NCBI GenBank assembly: GCA_017623505.1
Contig: JAGAOZ010000011.1
Span: forward strand, 1 to 54,579
Direction of reading: 5' to 3'
DNA length: 54,579 bases
Source: Alistipes sp.
Lineage (GTDB): Bacteria; Bacteroidota; Bacteroidia; Bacteroidales; Rikenellaceae
Position numbers and translations under genes: made by a program. Positions 1-9,239 of this stretch are shown here, piece by piece. How positions within the stretch are numbered: position 1 is the stretch's first letter; each line of letters opens with the position of its first letter. The notes under the pieces are model-generated. The model did no database searches, was not told where the DNA came from, and saw only the letters and a program-made list of their open reading frames with translations.

Positions 1-30
1 AAGGGTGCTTATTTAACAATTGAGAAGTAG
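1..30 (+). CDS. rplC: Ribosomal protein L3, C-terminal end (partial)
   Basis: The first bases read in frame as nine codons (KGAYLTIEK) and a TAG stop. The gene starts before the window. L3 is the gene that normally precedes L4 in the S10 cluster, so identity rests mostly on position. Confidence 0.75.
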   Translation, partial: KGAYLTIEK

Positions 31-31
31 T

Positions 32-658
32 ATGGAATTAGCTGTTTTGAACACACAGGGACAAGAGACTGGTCGTAAGGTAGTCCTTTCAGATGCAGTC
101 TTCGGCGTGGAGGCTAATGACCACGCTATCTACCTCGACGTTAAGCAGTATTTGGCTGATCAGCGTCAGGGAACTCACAAGTCAAAGCAACGAAACGAGG
201 TAGCCGGATCTACTCGTAAGTTGAAGCGTCAGAAGGGTACAGGAGGTGCACGTTGCGGTAGCATCAAGTCACCATTGTTCCCAGGTGGTGGACGTATCTT
301 CGGTCCAGTACCACGTGACTATAGCTTCAAGCTCAACAAGAAGCTTAAGCGTTTGGCTCGTCGTAGTGCACTCACTTACAAGGCACAGGCAGGTGCAATC
401 AGCGTTATCGAGTCTATCGTAATGGAGGCTCCAAAGACTAAGCAGGTTGTAGCTTTGACTGAGGCTTTGAAGGTTGCCGACAAGAAAGTTTTGCTGGTAT
501 TGCCAGAGGGTAATGTTAACCTCCAGCTCTCTTGCCGCAACATCCCATCAATTAAGCCTATCTTGGCCGAGAACCTCAACACTTACGAGGTTATGAACGC
601 CAACGTATTGGTTATGGTTGAGGGTGCAGAAAATGTATTGAATGTAATGTTAGCTTAA
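32..658 (+). CDS. rplD: 50S ribosomal protein L4
   Basis: L4 binds 23S rRNA domain I and its extended loop lines the narrow part of the peptide exit tunnel. The 208-residue product has the usual basic, glycine-rich loop at about residues 48-98, including KGTGGARCG and [13 protein letters not shown]. The ATG at 32 begins 2 nt after the L3 stop; an in-frame TTG at 20 would lie inside rplC and is not used here. In E. coli L4 represses its own operon; no such leader can be judged because the operon start lies outside the window. Confidence 0.97.
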   Translation: MELAVLNTQGQETGRKVVLSDAVFGVEANDHAIYLDVKQYLADQRQGTHKSKQRNEVAGSTRKLKRQKGTGGARCGSIKSPLFPGGGRIFGPVPRDYSFKLNKKLKRLARRSALTYKAQAGAISVIESIVMEAPKTKQVVALTEALKVADKKVLLVLPEGNVNLQLSCRNIPSIKPILAENLNTYEVMNANVLVMVEGAENVLNVMLA

Positions 659-671
659 AACACGTAAGAAA

Positions 672-962
672 ATGGAAGTAATTATTAAGCCTATTTTGAC
701 CGAGAAGATGACGATTCAGGGCGAGAAACTGAACCGCTACGGTTTTATCGTTGACGTACGAGCTAACAAGCTTCAGATTCGTAATGCCGTAGAACAGATG
801 TACAACGTAGTTGTTACAGACGTTAATACTGCACGTTGCATGGGTAAGTATAAGAGCCGTTACACAAAGTCTGGCTTGCTCGAGGGACGTGCAAATAACT
901 TCAAGAAGGCAATTGTCACCTTGAAGGATGGAGATAAGATAGATTTTTATAGTAACATCTAA
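672..962 (+). CDS. rplW: 50S ribosomal protein L23
   Basis: The 96-residue product has the L23 start (IIKPILTEKM) and the central LQIRNAVEQMYNV helix. L23 sits at the tunnel exit and is the docking site for trigger factor and SRP. It follows rplD by 13 nt in the standard order. Confidence 0.97.
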   Translation: MEVIIKPILTEKMTIQGEKLNRYGFIVDVRANKLQIRNAVEQMYNVVVTDVNTARCMGKYKSRYTKSGLLEGRANNFKKAIVTLKDGDKIDFYSNI

Positions 963-968
963 CAGATT

Positions 969-1793
969 ATGGCAGTAAGAAAGTTTAAGCCGGTAACAGC
1001 CGGCACCAGACATAAGGTTATTGGCACATTTGACGAGATCACTTGTTCAAAGCCTGAGAAGTCTTTGCTGAGTCCTAAGAAGAGCTCTGGCGGACGTAAC
1101 AATACCGGTAAGATGACCGTACGCTACATTGGTGGCGGTCACAAGCAGATGTATCGTAACGTCGATTTCAAGCGCGCTAAGGATGGTATTGCCGCTACTG
1201 TAAAGACTATCGAGTACGATCCAAATCGTACAGCACGTATTGCACTTATAGTTTATGCTGATGGTGAGAAGAGCTATATCATCGCACCAAACGGCTTGAA
1301 GGTGGGCCAGGTAGTGATGAGCGGCGCTGGCGTAGCTCCTGAGGTAGGTAACACTTTGTTCCTCAGCGAGATTCCACTTGGAACCGTTGTGCATAACATT
1401 GAACTCTACCCCGGTCAGGGCGCAGCTATGGCTCGTTCAGCCGGTTCGTATGCTCAACTTTTGGCACGTGAGGGTAAATTCGCTATCATCAAGTTGCCTT
1501 CAGGAGAGACTCGTATGGTACTTGTAACTTGCCGTGCAACTATCGGTGAGGTTTCTAACGTAGATCACAACCTTGAGAGTTCAGGTAAGGCAGGTCGTAG
1601 CCGTTGGTTCGGCCGCCGTCCACACAACCGTGGTGTTGTTATGAACCCAGTAGATCACCCTATGGGTGGTGGTGAAGGTCGTGCGTCGGGAGGTCACCCA
1701 CGTTCACGCAAGGGATTGTTGGCTAAGGGTTATAAGACACGTAATCCTAAGAAGACAACCTCTAAGTTCATTATTTCAAAGAAGAAAAAATAA
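969..1793 (+). CDS. rplB: 50S ribosomal protein L2
   Basis: L2 is a core 23S rRNA-binding protein needed for subunit joining and peptidyl transferase activity. The 274-residue length is normal. The functional C-terminal loop is intact ([19 protein letters not shown]), including the conserved His, and the tail is Lys-rich as usual. It starts 6 nt after rplW. Confidence 0.98.
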   Translation: MAVRKFKPVTAGTRHKVIGTFDEITCSKPEKSLLSPKKSSGGRNNTGKMTVRYIGGGHKQMYRNVDFKRAKDGIAATVKTIEYDPNRTARIALIVYADGEKSYIIAPNGLKVGQVVMSGAGVAPEVGNTLFLSEIPLGTVVHNIELYPGQGAAMARSAGSYAQLLAREGKFAIIKLPSGETRMVLVTCRATIGEVSNVDHNLESSGKAGRSRWFGRRPHNRGVVMNPVDHPMGGGEGRASGGHPRSRKGLLAKGYKTRNPKKTTSKFIISKKKK

Positions 1794-1810
1794 TTAAATA
1801 GAGTATCATA

Positions 1811-2080
1811 ATGAGCCGATCATTAAAAAAAGGACCATTCATTGACCCAAAGCTTGAGGCAAAGGTTGTCGCACAGGCAGAAGGCAATAAGAAGACAGTC
1901 ATTAAGACTTGGTCACGAGCAAGTATGATTTCGCCTGACTTCGTAGGTCAGACGATAGCTGTCCACAACGGAAATAAGTTCATTCCCGTTTACGTAACAG
2001 AGAATATGGTGGGTCATAAGTTGGGCGAGTTTGCTCCTACCCGCAATTTCCGTGGTCATGCAGGTAACAAGAAAAAATAG
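1811..2080 (+). CDS. rpsS: 30S ribosomal protein S19
   Basis: The 89-residue product begins [11 protein letters not shown] and contains the [11 protein letters not shown] and [10 protein letters not shown] segments typical of S19. The protein binds the head of 16S rRNA together with S13, close to the A-site tRNA. Confidence 0.98.
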   Translation: MSRSLKKGPFIDPKLEAKVVAQAEGNKKTVIKTWSRASMISPDFVGQTIAVHNGNKFIPVYVTENMVGHKLGEFAPTRNFRGHAGNKKK

Positions 2081-2089
2081 TAGAGAACA

Positions 2090-2500
2090 ATGGGTGCAAG
2101 AAAAGCAATAAGAGCCGAGAAATTAAAGGCTGAAAAGAAGCAGAAGGCTATCGCAATTATGCGTGATTGCCCTACCTCTCCCCGCAAGATGCGTCTTGTA
2201 GCAGACATCATCCGCGGTGTAGAGATTAATAAAGCACTGGGAATCCTTCGTTATTCAAAGAAGGAGGCTTCTATCCGTATGGAGAAACTCCTCAAGTCAG
2301 CAATTGCTAACTGGGAGGCTAAGAACGAGACTGAGCGTTTGGAGGATGTAACCCTCTGTGTTAAGGAGGTTATGGTTGATTGTGGACGTATGTTGAAGCG
2401 TATTCAGCCAGCGCCACAGGGCCGAGCACACCGTATCCGTAAGCGTTCAAATCACGTAACCATCGTAGTAGATAAAATGGTAACCGCAGAAAATAACTAA
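2090..2500 (+). CDS. rplV: 50S ribosomal protein L22
   Basis: The 136-residue product has the [16 protein letters not shown] motif near residues 27-42 and the basic [12 protein letters not shown] beta-hairpin that reaches the exit tunnel, a known site of macrolide-resistance mutations. About 20 extra Lys-rich residues precede the usual N terminus. Confidence 0.97.
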   Translation: MGARKAIRAEKLKAEKKQKAIAIMRDCPTSPRKMRLVADIIRGVEINKALGILRYSKKEASIRMEKLLKSAIANWEAKNETERLEDVTLCVKEVMVDCGRMLKRIQPAPQGRAHRIRKRSNHVTIVVDKMVTAENN

Positions 2501-2504
2501 ACAA

Positions 2505-3242
2505 ATGGGACAGAAAGTAAATCCAATAGCAAACCGTCTTGGTATCATCAAAGGTTGGGACTCTAACTGGTTTGGTGGTAAGGATTTCTCAGAGAAATTG
2601 GTAGAAGACGCTAAGATTCGTAAGTACTTGAATGTCCGTTTGGCCAAAGCAAGTATTTCTAAGATTATCATCGAGCGTACCCTCAAGATTGTGACTATCA
2701 CCATCTCGACAGCACGTCCAGGTATCATCATCGGTAAGGGCGGTCAGGAGGTTGATAAGCTCAAGGAGGAGTTGAAGAAGCTCACTGGTAAGGATGTACA
2801 GGTTAATATCTTTGAGGTTAAGCGCCCAGAGGTAGACGCTGTTATCGTAGCAAACAACATCGCTCGTCAGTTGGAGGGCCGTGTATCATACCGTCGTGCA
2901 ATCAAGACCACTATCGCATCAACAATGCGTATGGGTGCTGAGGGTATCAAGATTCAGATTTCGGGCCGTGTAGGTGGCGCCGAGATGGCTCGTAGCGAGA
3001 CAATCAAGGAGGGACGTATTCCACTTCATACATTCCGTGCTGATGTAGATTACTACTTGGCAGAGGCACTTACTAAGGTAGGTATCCTCGGTATCAAGAC
3101 TTGGATCTGCCACGGCACCGTTTACGGAAAGCGTGATCTCTTCGAGATTCAGGGAGCAGCATCACAGCAGCAGGGTGGCTCACAGCAGCACCGTGGCGGC
3201 AAGGGAGCTCCTCGTAAAAGACGTAATAACAATAGTAAGTAG
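2505..3242 (+). CDS. rpsC: 30S ribosomal protein S3
   Basis: S3 forms part of the mRNA entry channel. The 245-residue protein has the type-2 KH motif ([12 protein letters not shown], about residues 66-77) and the C-terminal S3 domain ([12 protein letters not shown]). Its tail is rich in Gln, Gly, Arg and Lys (about residues 213-245) and longer than the conserved core; such tails vary between phyla. The start is 4 nt after the rplV stop. Confidence 0.98.
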   Translation: MGQKVNPIANRLGIIKGWDSNWFGGKDFSEKLVEDAKIRKYLNVRLAKASISKIIIERTLKIVTITISTARPGIIIGKGGQEVDKLKEELKKLTGKDVQVNIFEVKRPEVDAVIVANNIARQLEGRVSYRRAIKTTIASTMRMGAEGIKIQISGRVGGAEMARSETIKEGRIPLHTFRADVDYYLAEALTKVGILGIKTWICHGTVYGKRDLFEIQGAASQQQGGSQQHRGGKGAPRKRRNNNSK

Positions 3243-3267
3243 GACCTTTTAAAGCGAAAAGACAATT

Positions 3268-3687
3268 ATGTTACAGCCAAAAAAGACCAAGTTTAGAAGA
3301 ATGCAAAAGGGTCGTATGAAGGGTTTCGCTCAGAGAGGAAACCAGCTTGCATACGGTTCATTCGGAATCAAAGCACTTGAATCAACCTGGATTACAGGTC
3401 GTCAGATTGAGGCAGCACGTCAGGCCATCACCCGTTACATGAAGCGTGAGGGTCAGATTTGGATCCGTATCTTCCCTGATAAGCCTATTACCAAGAAGCC
3501 TGCTGAGGTACGTATGGGTAAGGGTAAGGGTAATCCAGAAGGATTCGTAGCGCCTGTAACCCCAGGACGTATCCTCTTCGAGGCAGAGGGTGTACCAATG
3601 GAGATTGCACAGGAGGCACTCCGTTTGGGCGCACAGAAGCTGCCTATTACAACTAAGTTTATCGTACGACGTGACTACGTCGAATAA
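3268..3687 (+). CDS. rplP: 50S ribosomal protein L16
   Basis: The 139-residue product has the L16 N terminus ([19 protein letters not shown]) and the EVRMGKGKG loop near the peptidyl transferase centre, which holds the Arg that some bacteria hydroxylate. L16 helps place the A-site tRNA elbow. Confidence 0.98.
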   Translation: MLQPKKTKFRRMQKGRMKGFAQRGNQLAYGSFGIKALESTWITGRQIEAARQAITRYMKREGQIWIRIFPDKPITKKPAEVRMGKGKGNPEGFVAPVTPGRILFEAEGVPMEIAQEALRLGAQKLPITTKFIVRRDYVE

Positions 3688-3705
3688 TCTTAAAGCAGAC
3701 GAAAG

Positions 3706-3900
3706 ATGAAAAGTGCAGAAATTAAGGATATGTCAGTTCAGGATTTGCAGGAGCGCATCGTAGCAGAGAAGGCGAAGCTTTCTACTTTGAAGGTGCAGCA
3801 CGCTGTTTCTCCGGTTGAGAATCCTTCAACAATTAAGAAATCTCGCAGAGATATAGCTCGTATGCTGACAATTCTGCGTCAAAAGAACCCTAAATGTTAA
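3706..3900 (+). CDS. rpmC: 50S ribosomal protein L29
   Basis: This is a 64-residue, highly charged protein predicted to be a two-helix hairpin, with the NPSTIKKSRRDIARMLTIL second helix typical of L29. L29 lies beside L23 at the tunnel exit. It sits between rplP and rpsQ as in other bacteria. Confidence 0.96.
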   Translation: MKSAEIKDMSVQDLQERIVAEKAKLSTLKVQHAVSPVENPSTIKKSRRDIARMLTILRQKNPKC

Positions 3901-3909
3901 TTTACCACT

Positions 3910-4164
3910 ATGGAAAGAAATCTTAGAAAAGAGCGTATTGGGTTGGTTGTCAGCAACAAAATGGAGAAGACCATTGTGGTTGCGGTAGCGCGTAAGGTAA
4001 AGCATCCTATCTATGGTAAGTTCGTAAACAAGACCACTAAGTTTGCAGCTGAGTGTCTTGACGAGACCGTAAAGGAAGGCGATACAGTTCGCATCATGGA
4101 GACCCGCCCTTTGAGTAAAACCAAGCGTTGGAGATTAGTAGAAATTATTGAAAGAGCTAAGTAG
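3910..4164 (+). CDS. rpsQ: 30S ribosomal protein S17
   Basis: The 84-residue OB-fold protein has the S17 signatures [16 protein letters not shown] and [21 protein letters not shown]17 is a primary 16S rRNA binder of the 30S body. Only 9 nt separate it from rpmC and 2 nt from rplN. Confidence 0.97.
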   Translation: MERNLRKERIGLVVSNKMEKTIVVAVARKVKHPIYGKFVNKTTKFAAECLDETVKEGDTVRIMETRPLSKTKRWRLVEIIERAK

Positions 4165-4166
4165 TT

Positions 4167-4532
4167 ATGATACAGCAAGAAAGTAGACTCGTAGTAGCAG
4201 ATAACAGCGGTGCGAAGGAGGTTCTTTGCATCCGCGTGCTTGGCGGAACAAAGCGTCGCTACGCTTCAATCGGCGACAAGATTGTCGTTACGGTTAAGAG
4301 TGCGAGCCCTTCAGGCGATGTAAAGAAGGGCACCGTTTCAAAGGCGGTAGTAGTAAGAACAACCAAGGAGATTCGTCGTGCCAACGGTTCATACATCCGT
4401 TTTGACGACAATGCCGTAGTTCTTCTTAATAATCAGGGTGAGATGCGTGGTACTCGTATCTTTGGTCCCGTAGCTCGTGAGTTGCGTGATCAGTATATGA
4501 AGATCATCTCATTGGCACCTGAAGTATTGTAA
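4167..4532 (+). CDS. rplN: 50S ribosomal protein L14
   Basis: The 121-residue product has the L14 landmarks [19 protein letters not shown] and [13 protein letters not shown]14 contacts 16S rRNA in an intersubunit bridge and is the docking site of the silencing factor RsfS. Confidence 0.98.
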   Translation: MIQQESRLVVADNSGAKEVLCIRVLGGTKRRYASIGDKIVVTVKSASPSGDVKKGTVSKAVVVRTTKEIRRANGSYIRFDDNAVVLLNNQGEMRGTRIFGPVARELRDQYMKIISLAPEVL

Positions 4533-4553
4533 TATTAAAAACAGATTATCAAG

Positions 4554-4877
4554 ATGTCAGTTAAGTTACATATTAAGAAAGGGGACATGGTTTACGTCAT
4601 CGCAGGCGATAACAAGGGCCAGCAGGGCAAAGTCTTGAAGGTTGAGGCTGCTAAGCAGCGTGCTATCGTTGAGGGCGTTCATATGTGTAAGAAGGCGACC
4701 AAGCCAAACGCACAGCATCCCCAGGGTGGAATCATCGAGCAGGAGGCTCCGATTCACATCTCAAACTTGCAGGTACTTGATCCTAAGAGTGGCAAGCCAA
4801 CTCGCGTAGGACGCAAGGCTAATGCAGAAGGAAAATTAGTTCGTTACGCTAAAAAGTCAGGAGAGGAGATTAAATAA
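4554..4877 (+). CDS. rplX: 50S ribosomal protein L24
   Basis: The 107-residue product has an N-terminal KOW motif ([20 protein letters not shown], about residues 8-27). L24 is an early assembly initiator for the large subunit. Its stop overlaps the rplE start by one base (TAATG), which suggests coupled translation. Confidence 0.97.
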   Translation: MSVKLHIKKGDMVYVIAGDNKGQQGKVLKVEAAKQRAIVEGVHMCKKATKPNAQHPQGGIIEQEAPIHISNLQVLDPKSGKPTRVGRKANAEGKLVRYAKKSGEEIK

Positions 4878-5437
4878 TGGCATACGTACCAACACTCAAA
4901 ACACAGTACAAAGAGCAGATTGTTCCTGCTCTTATGAAGGAGTTTGGATACACCAGCGTAATGCAGTGTCCCAAGCTTGAGAAGATCGTGATCAATCAGG
5001 GTATGGGCCAGGCTGTAGCCGATAAGAAGCTTATCGACGTAGCACAGGCAGAGCTTACACAGATCACAGGTCAGAAGGCAGTACAGACAAAGTCAAGAAA
5101 GGATATCTCTAACTTTAAGTTGCGTAAGGGTATGCCTATCGGTGTTCGTGTGACACTCCGTGCAGATCGTATGTACGAGTTCCTTGAGCGTCTGATTGCA
5201 GTGGCTATGCCTCGAGTTCGTGACTTCAAGGGTATCAACGAGAAGTTCGACGGTCGTGGTAACTACACTCTCGGTATCACAGAGCAGATTATCTTCCCTG
5301 AGATCGATATCGACAAGATTACCAAGATTTTCGGTATGGAGATTACCTTCGTTACAACAGCGAATACCGATGCAGAGGGTTACGCTCTCTTGCGTGAGTT
5401 CGGTCTTCCTTTCAAGAACGCTAAAAAGAACCAGTAG
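4877..5437 (+). CDS. rplE: 50S ribosomal protein L5
   Basis: L5 binds 5S rRNA and contacts the P-site tRNA. The 186-residue product carries the conserved [34 protein letters not shown] and [15 protein letters not shown] blocks. The gene starts within the rplX stop. Confidence 0.98.
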   Translation: MAYVPTLKTQYKEQIVPALMKEFGYTSVMQCPKLEKIVINQGMGQAVADKKLIDVAQAELTQITGQKAVQTKSRKDISNFKLRKGMPIGVRVTLRADRMYEFLERLIAVAMPRVRDFKGINEKFDGRGNYTLGITEQIIFPEIDIDKITKIFGMEITFVTTANTDAEGYALLREFGLPFKNAKKNQ

Positions 5438-5440
5438 GAT

Positions 5441-5737
5441 ATGGCAAAGGAATCAATGAAAGCACGCGAGGTAAAGCGTGAGAAGCTTGCAAAACGTTAC
5501 GCACACAAGCGCGAGGAGATTGCAGCCAAGGTAAAGAGCGGTGAGATGGATCACGAGGAGGCATGGATTGCCCTCTCAAAGTTGCCACGCAACTCGAATC
5601 CTATCCGTCAGCACAACCGTTGTAAGCTGACAGGTCGTCCTAAGGGTTACATGCGTCAGTTCGGTATCAGCCGTATTCAGTTCCGTGAGATGGCATCAAA
5701 CGGTCTGATCCCAGGCGTTAAGAAGGCGAGCTGGTAG
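5441..5737 (+). CDS. rpsN: 30S ribosomal protein S14, zinc-free long form
   Basis: The 98-residue protein is the long S14 type, with one Cys ([17 protein letters not shown]) rather than the CxxC...CxxC zinc ribbon, so it should not bind zinc. S14 completes the 30S head. It is the last gene before an 881-base break in the ribosomal cluster; two stop codons (TAGTAG) close it. Confidence 0.97.
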   Translation: MAKESMKAREVKREKLAKRYAHKREEIAAKVKSGEMDHEEAWIALSKLPRNSNPIRQHNRCKLTGRPKGYMRQFGISRIQFREMASNGLIPGVKKASW

Positions 5738-5753
5738 TAGACTATTCATCGTA

Positions 5754-5774
5754 GGGGTGTCCGCCCGACACCCC
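5754..5774 (+). terminator. GC-rich hairpin just after rpsN
   Basis: GGGGTGTC pairs perfectly with GACACCCC around a CGCCC loop, 16 nt after the rpsN stop. No T-run follows, so it is a weak intrinsic terminator at best; it may instead protect the 3' end of the upstream ribosomal transcript. Confidence 0.45.
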
Positions 5775-5780
5775 CGCGAT

Positions 5781-5788
5781 TAACTTTG
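5781..5788 (+). promoter_or_regulatory. Possible -7 box in the rpsN-rpsH interval
   Basis: TAACTTTG matches the Bacteroidota -7 consensus TAnnTTTG exactly. No TTG lies 19-21 nt upstream, where the 5754 hairpin sits instead, so promoter activity is uncertain. If active, the RNA would begin near 5793 with the UUCG hairpin. Confidence 0.3.
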
Positions 5789-6459
5789 CGATGTGAGGAA
5801 GGGTTCGCCCTAACCTCCGTCGTATAATCTCAGGGCCTTATATTCGAGGGTGCCAATGATGTTGGTCGCTTGTATTGGGCAGTGTTGCGTTGTGTGCCGT
5901 ACCTTGTTAAGGGTGGACCGACAGGATGTTGAACGATACTGTTGTTGGCGATAAATATCGTAAGTAAGGTGCTCGTGTCAAATAGACTTCACATTGCTAC
6001 GCAGAGTAGTGTTGTGCGGCTACTGACAACGAATCGAGGCTCTATACGGATATGTTGTCCTAAGTAATTCGATGGCATCTATCGGGGAAAGTGTCGTTAT
6101 GTGGCGATAACTTCTCGGTAGAGCTACGAATGAAAAGGCTATGTATCGAGTTACACTTTTTTCCACGCCGTAGGCTCCTGATGAGGTGCGTGTGCGACGT
6201 AGAGAAGTATCGGTAATGGGTGAGACAGGCTCGCGGTAAGCGCGGCTCTCTCTGGCCGATGTAACAACAAGTTGTGGCAGTGCCGTCATTGTGCGGTATC
6301 GGTTGCATCTGTTGTTGTGTCGGTGGGTGAACGCCAGAGGCAGCCTATATGGAGGTGAAATATCGTCATATACCCTCAATTACGACACTTTTTTACGCAT
6401 AAACGCCACAAAATCTACATTTTAAGAGCAAAACCTACGGTTTATTGGAATTTTTTGCG

Positions 6460-6467
6460 TATATTTG
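6460..6467 (+). promoter_or_regulatory. Candidate promoter for the rpsH-rplQ segment
   Basis: TATATTTG is a perfect TAnnTTTG -7 box in a locally AT-rich stretch, 152 nt before rpsH. The -33 region is poor: the nearest TTG (6445-6447) is only 12 nt upstream. It would start a transcript near 6474 with a leader of about 145 nt. Confidence 0.5.
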
Positions 6468-6485
6468 CGCGCTATTTTGGAGGCC

Positions 6486-6536
6486 GCGACACGCTCATTA
6501 AGACAAAGTCTTATTCTGGTTGCGAGAGATCGAGCG
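6486..6536 (+). promoter_or_regulatory. Structured leader ahead of rpsH
   Basis: CGCTC (6492-6496) pairs with GAGCG (6532-6536) around an inner hairpin TAAGAC-AAA-GTCTTA (6499-6513). GCGAC (6486-6490) can also pair with GTTGC (6519-6523), a possible alternative or crossing helix. Ribosomal operons are often autoregulated through such leaders; which protein would bind here is unknown. Confidence 0.35.
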
Positions 6537-6618
6537 ATAAGGGTTGAGTTTTTTGGGAAGATGTCAGGCCGAAGAAAGATAACTAACTAAATTATTAATT
6601 TTTAACTTTTAATTCATT

Positions 6619-7017
6619 ATGACAGATCCAATCGCGGATTTTCTAACTCGAATTAGAAACGCAGTGAAAGCCAATCACAAAGTGGTTGAAGCTCCTGGCT
6701 CAAAAATTAAGCGAGAGATTACAAAGATTCTCCACGAGCAGGGCTACATCTTGGCCTACAAGTTCGACACAGACGAGAAGGGTCATCCGACCATTAAGAT
6801 CGCTCTGAAGTGGGATGCAGCGACCAAGACAAACGCAATTAAGAACCTTAAGCGTGTGAGCCGCCCAGGTTTGCGTCAGTACGCATCGGTAGACGCTATG
6901 CCACGTGTATTGAACGGTTTGGGTATCGCTATCGTATCTACCTCTAAGGGTGTTATGACCGACGCTAAGGCACGTAAAGAGAATGTTGGTGGTGAGGTAT
7001 TGTGCTACATCTACTAA
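6619..7017 (+). CDS. rpsH: 30S ribosomal protein S8
   Basis: The 132-residue product has the S8 start ([14 protein letters not shown]) and C-terminal [27 protein letters not shown]8 organises the central domain of 16S rRNA and in E. coli represses the spc operon. Here it is the first gene after the 881-base break and so probably the first gene of a separate transcript. Confidence 0.98.
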   Translation: MTDPIADFLTRIRNAVKANHKVVEAPGSKIKREITKILHEQGYILAYKFDTDEKGHPTIKIALKWDAATKTNAIKNLKRVSRPGLRQYASVDAMPRVLNGLGIAIVSTSKGVMTDAKARKENVGGEVLCYIY

Positions 7018-7060
7018 TCTCTGTACTCAAGCATTAATTAATTTTTAAAAACGAAGAAAA

Positions 7061-7642
7061 ATGTCAAGAATTGGTAAAATGCCTGTAATCTTACCTGCTG
7101 GTGTTACTGTTGAGGTTGCGCCGGATAATACGGTAAGCGTGAAAGGACCTCTTGGAGCACTGAGTCAGAAAGTGGATTCAGACATTAAGGTAGAGGTAGG
7201 TACCCATACCGATAAGGAGGGTAAGGAGCATCCAGCAGTATTGGTTAGCCGTCCTACAAACCAGCCTCGTCACCGTTCAATGCACGGATTGTATCGTGCA
7301 CTTATCAACAACATGGTTGTCGGCGTAAGCAAGGGCTATGAGATTAAGATGGAGCTCGTAGGTGTTGGTTTCAAGGCCGAGATGAAGGGCAACGTTTTGG
7401 AGATGAACCTCGGTTACTCACACGATGTTGCATTGCAGTTGGCCCCTGAGGTTACTGCTACTGCTGTTACCGAGAAGAAGGGTAACCCAATCGTTACTTT
7501 CAAGAGTATCGACAAGCAGTTGGTAGGTCAGGTAGCAGCAAAGCTCCGCTCATTGCGTAAGCCAGAGCCATATAAGGGTAAGGGTATTAAGTTTGTCGGT
7601 GAGGTTATCCGTCGTAAGGCTGGTAAGTCTGCATCAAAATAG
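7061..7642 (+). CDS. rplF: 50S ribosomal protein L6
   Basis: The 193-residue product has two L6 repeats, the N-terminal MSRIGKMPVILP and the C-terminal EPYKGKGIKFVGEVIRRKAGK block. It is slightly longer than the common ~178 residues because of extra residues around 45-70. L6 lies near the factor-binding site below the stalk. Confidence 0.97.
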   Translation: MSRIGKMPVILPAGVTVEVAPDNTVSVKGPLGALSQKVDSDIKVEVGTHTDKEGKEHPAVLVSRPTNQPRHRSMHGLYRALINNMVVGVSKGYEIKMELVGVGFKAEMKGNVLEMNLGYSHDVALQLAPEVTATAVTEKKGNPIVTFKSIDKQLVGQVAAKLRSLRKPEPYKGKGIKFVGEVIRRKAGKSASK

Positions 7643-7659
7643 TTAAATAAGTCAGCATT

Positions 7660-8022
7660 ATGTCATTAACAAAGATAGAAAGAAGAGAGAGGATCAAGAT
7701 GCGTATCCGTAAGGTAGTAAACGGCACATCTGAGCAGCCTCGTATGACCGTATTCCGCAGTAACAAGCAGATATACGTTCAGTTTATCGATGACCTTGCA
7801 GGAGTGACTTTGGCAACCGCATCATCTTTGGATAAGGAGGTTGTTGCTGAGTCAGCAGGCAAGAATAAGAGTGAAGTTGCCGCTTTGGTAGGTAAGTTGG
7901 CCGCACAGCGTGCAACAGAGAAGGGTATCACAACAGTTGCTTTTGACCGTAACGGATACCTCTATCACGGAAGAGTAAAAATGTTAGCCGACGCTGCTCG
8001 TGAGGGTGGCCTTAAATTCTAA
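7660..8022 (+). CDS. rplR: 50S ribosomal protein L18
   Basis: The 120-residue, basic N-terminal protein has the L18 motifs [19 protein letters not shown] and [13 protein letters not shown]. With L5 it anchors 5S rRNA in the central protuberance. The spacing to rpsE is 5 nt. Confidence 0.97.
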   Translation: MSLTKIERRERIKMRIRKVVNGTSEQPRMTVFRSNKQIYVQFIDDLAGVTLATASSLDKEVVAESAGKNKSEVAALVGKLAAQRATEKGITTVAFDRNGYLYHGRVKMLADAAREGGLKF

Positions 8023-8027
8023 GCGAT

Positions 8028-8546
8028 ATGTCAAATACAAACGTAAAGAAAGTTCGTACAAGCGACCTGGAGCTTAAGGATAGGCTCGTAGCAATCAACC
8101 GTGTTACTAAGGTAACCAAGGGTGGTCGTACATTTAGCTTCTCTGCAATCGTAGTTGTAGGTAACGAGAATGGTGTTGTAGGTTATGGCCTTGGTAAGGC
8201 ATCAGAGGTTACTTCAGCCATTGCTAAGGGTGTAGAGGATGCAAAGAAAAATTTGGTTAAGATTCCCGTTATCAACGGTACCATTCCTCACAAGCAGGAG
8301 TATCGTTTCGGAGGTTCAGAGGTTATGATTCGTCCAGCAGCTCCTGGTACAGGTATCATCGCCGGTGGTGCGATGCGTGCAGTATTGGAGTCAGTAGGTA
8401 TTAAGAACGTGTTGGCGAAGAGTAAGGGTTCATCTAACCCACACAACCTCGTTAAGGCTACTGTTTCAGCATTGTGCGAGTTGCGTGATGCACACAGCGT
8501 AGCACAGCTCCGCGGTATCTCAATGACTAAGGTGTTTAACGGTTAA
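8028..8546 (+). CDS. rpsE: 30S ribosomal protein S5
   Basis: The 172-residue product has the N-terminal S5 double-stranded RNA-binding domain ([19 protein letters not shown]) and the C-terminal [12 protein letters not shown] segment. S5 lies at the mRNA entry site and affects decoding accuracy; the loop linked to spectinomycin resistance is in the N-terminal domain. Confidence 0.98.
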   Translation: MSNTNVKKVRTSDLELKDRLVAINRVTKVTKGGRTFSFSAIVVVGNENGVVGYGLGKASEVTSAIAKGVEDAKKNLVKIPVINGTIPHKQEYRFGGSEVMIRPAAPGTGIIAGGAMRAVLESVGIKNVLAKSKGSSNPHNLVKATVSALCELRDAHSVAQLRGISMTKVFNG

Positions 8547-8562
8547 TTTATAACGAAGTCTT

Positions 8563-8745
8563 ATGGGAAAGTTGAAAATCACACAGGTTCGCAGCCGTAT
8601 TGGTGCAACCGATAAGCAGTGTAAGAATCTCGATGCTCTGGGTCTTCGTAAGATCAACCAGACAGTAGAGCACGCTGACTCAGTAATCATCAAGGGTATG
8701 ATTGAGCGCGTGAAGCACCTCGTAGTTGTCGAGGAGGTAAAATAA
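8563..8745 (+). CDS. rpmD: 50S ribosomal protein L30
   Basis: This is a short 60-residue protein with the L30 pattern KITQVRSRIGATDKQCKNLDAL followed by GMIERVKHLV. L30 is absent from some bacterial lineages but present here in the usual place between S5 and L15. Confidence 0.96.
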   Translation: MGKLKITQVRSRIGATDKQCKNLDALGLRKINQTVEHADSVIIKGMIERVKHLVVVEEVK

Positions 8746-8772
8746 GTTTAACGTCTAAAGAATTATCTGAAT

Positions 8773-9219
8773 ATGGAACTCAATAATTTGAAACCCGCTA
8801 AGGGTGCTACCCACCACGATAAGCGTGTGGGCCGTGGAGCAGGTTCAGGTCACGGTGGCTACTCTACACGTGGTTTGAAGGGTGCTAAGTCTCGTTCAGG
8901 TTACTCACGTAAGCTCGGCTTTGAGGGTGGTCAGATGCCATTGCAGCGTCGTTTGCCTAAGTTCGGCTTTAAGAACCTGAAGCGAGTTGAGTTTAAGCCA
9001 ATCAACCTCTCTACATTGGAGGAGTTGTCAGCAAAGAAGGAGCTCTCAGTAATCAATGTAGAGACTCTCATTGCAGCTGGCTTTATCTCATCAAACGATA
9101 AGGTTAAGATTCTTGGTAACGGTTCTGTTACAAAGGCTCTTACAGTTTCAGCTCACGCATTCTCTAAGAGTGCCGAGGCGGCTATTACCGCAGCAGGTGG
9201 TAGCGTAGAGAAAATCTAA
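8773..9219 (+). CDS. rplO: 50S ribosomal protein L15
   Basis: The 148-residue product starts with the Gly/Arg/Lys-rich L15 extension that threads into the 50S core (KRVGRGAGSGHGG, GFEGGQMPLQRRLPKFGF). L15 is a late-assembly protein. It lies 20 nt before secY. Confidence 0.97.
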   Translation: MELNNLKPAKGATHHDKRVGRGAGSGHGGYSTRGLKGAKSRSGYSRKLGFEGGQMPLQRRLPKFGFKNLKRVEFKPINLSTLEELSAKKELSVINVETLIAAGFISSNDKVKILGNGSVTKALTVSAHAFSKSAEAAITAAGGSVEKI

Positions 9220-9239
9220 TCTAAAAAAACTTATTTAAT

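Larger units (their letters stand above)
5738..6618. other. 881-base non-coding interruption between rpsN and rpsH
   Basis: No convincing protein gene is present. From left to right it holds a perfect GC-rich hairpin (5754-5774), a TAACTTTG -7-like box (5781-5788), a UUCG-loop hairpin (5795-5817), further short stem-loops (6005-6024, 6096-6111, 6209-6260), two T6 runs (about 6150 and 6388), a TATATTTG -7 box (6460-6467) and an rpsH leader with nested stems. These two genes are normally adjacent in the spc cluster. It could be a structured RNA gene, a decayed insertion or spacer with a new promoter. Confidence 0.7.

Noticed and set aside
6084-6260. Local resemblance to RNase P RNA (GGGGAAAGT at 6084; GGTAATGGGTGA and GCGGTAAG at 6212-6240)
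   Set aside because: The invariant AGAGC after GGTAA, the P4 GUCCGGGC strand and the ACAGAACCCGGCUUA end are missing, so a functional RNase P RNA is not supported. A covariance-model search with the bacterial RNase P models would settle it.
6020-6379. 119-codon open frame on the minus strand in the rpsN-rpsH interval
   Set aside because: No recognisable domain, unusual Arg/Thr/Tyr-rich composition, and no promoter or A-rich leader at its start; it crosses several predicted stems.
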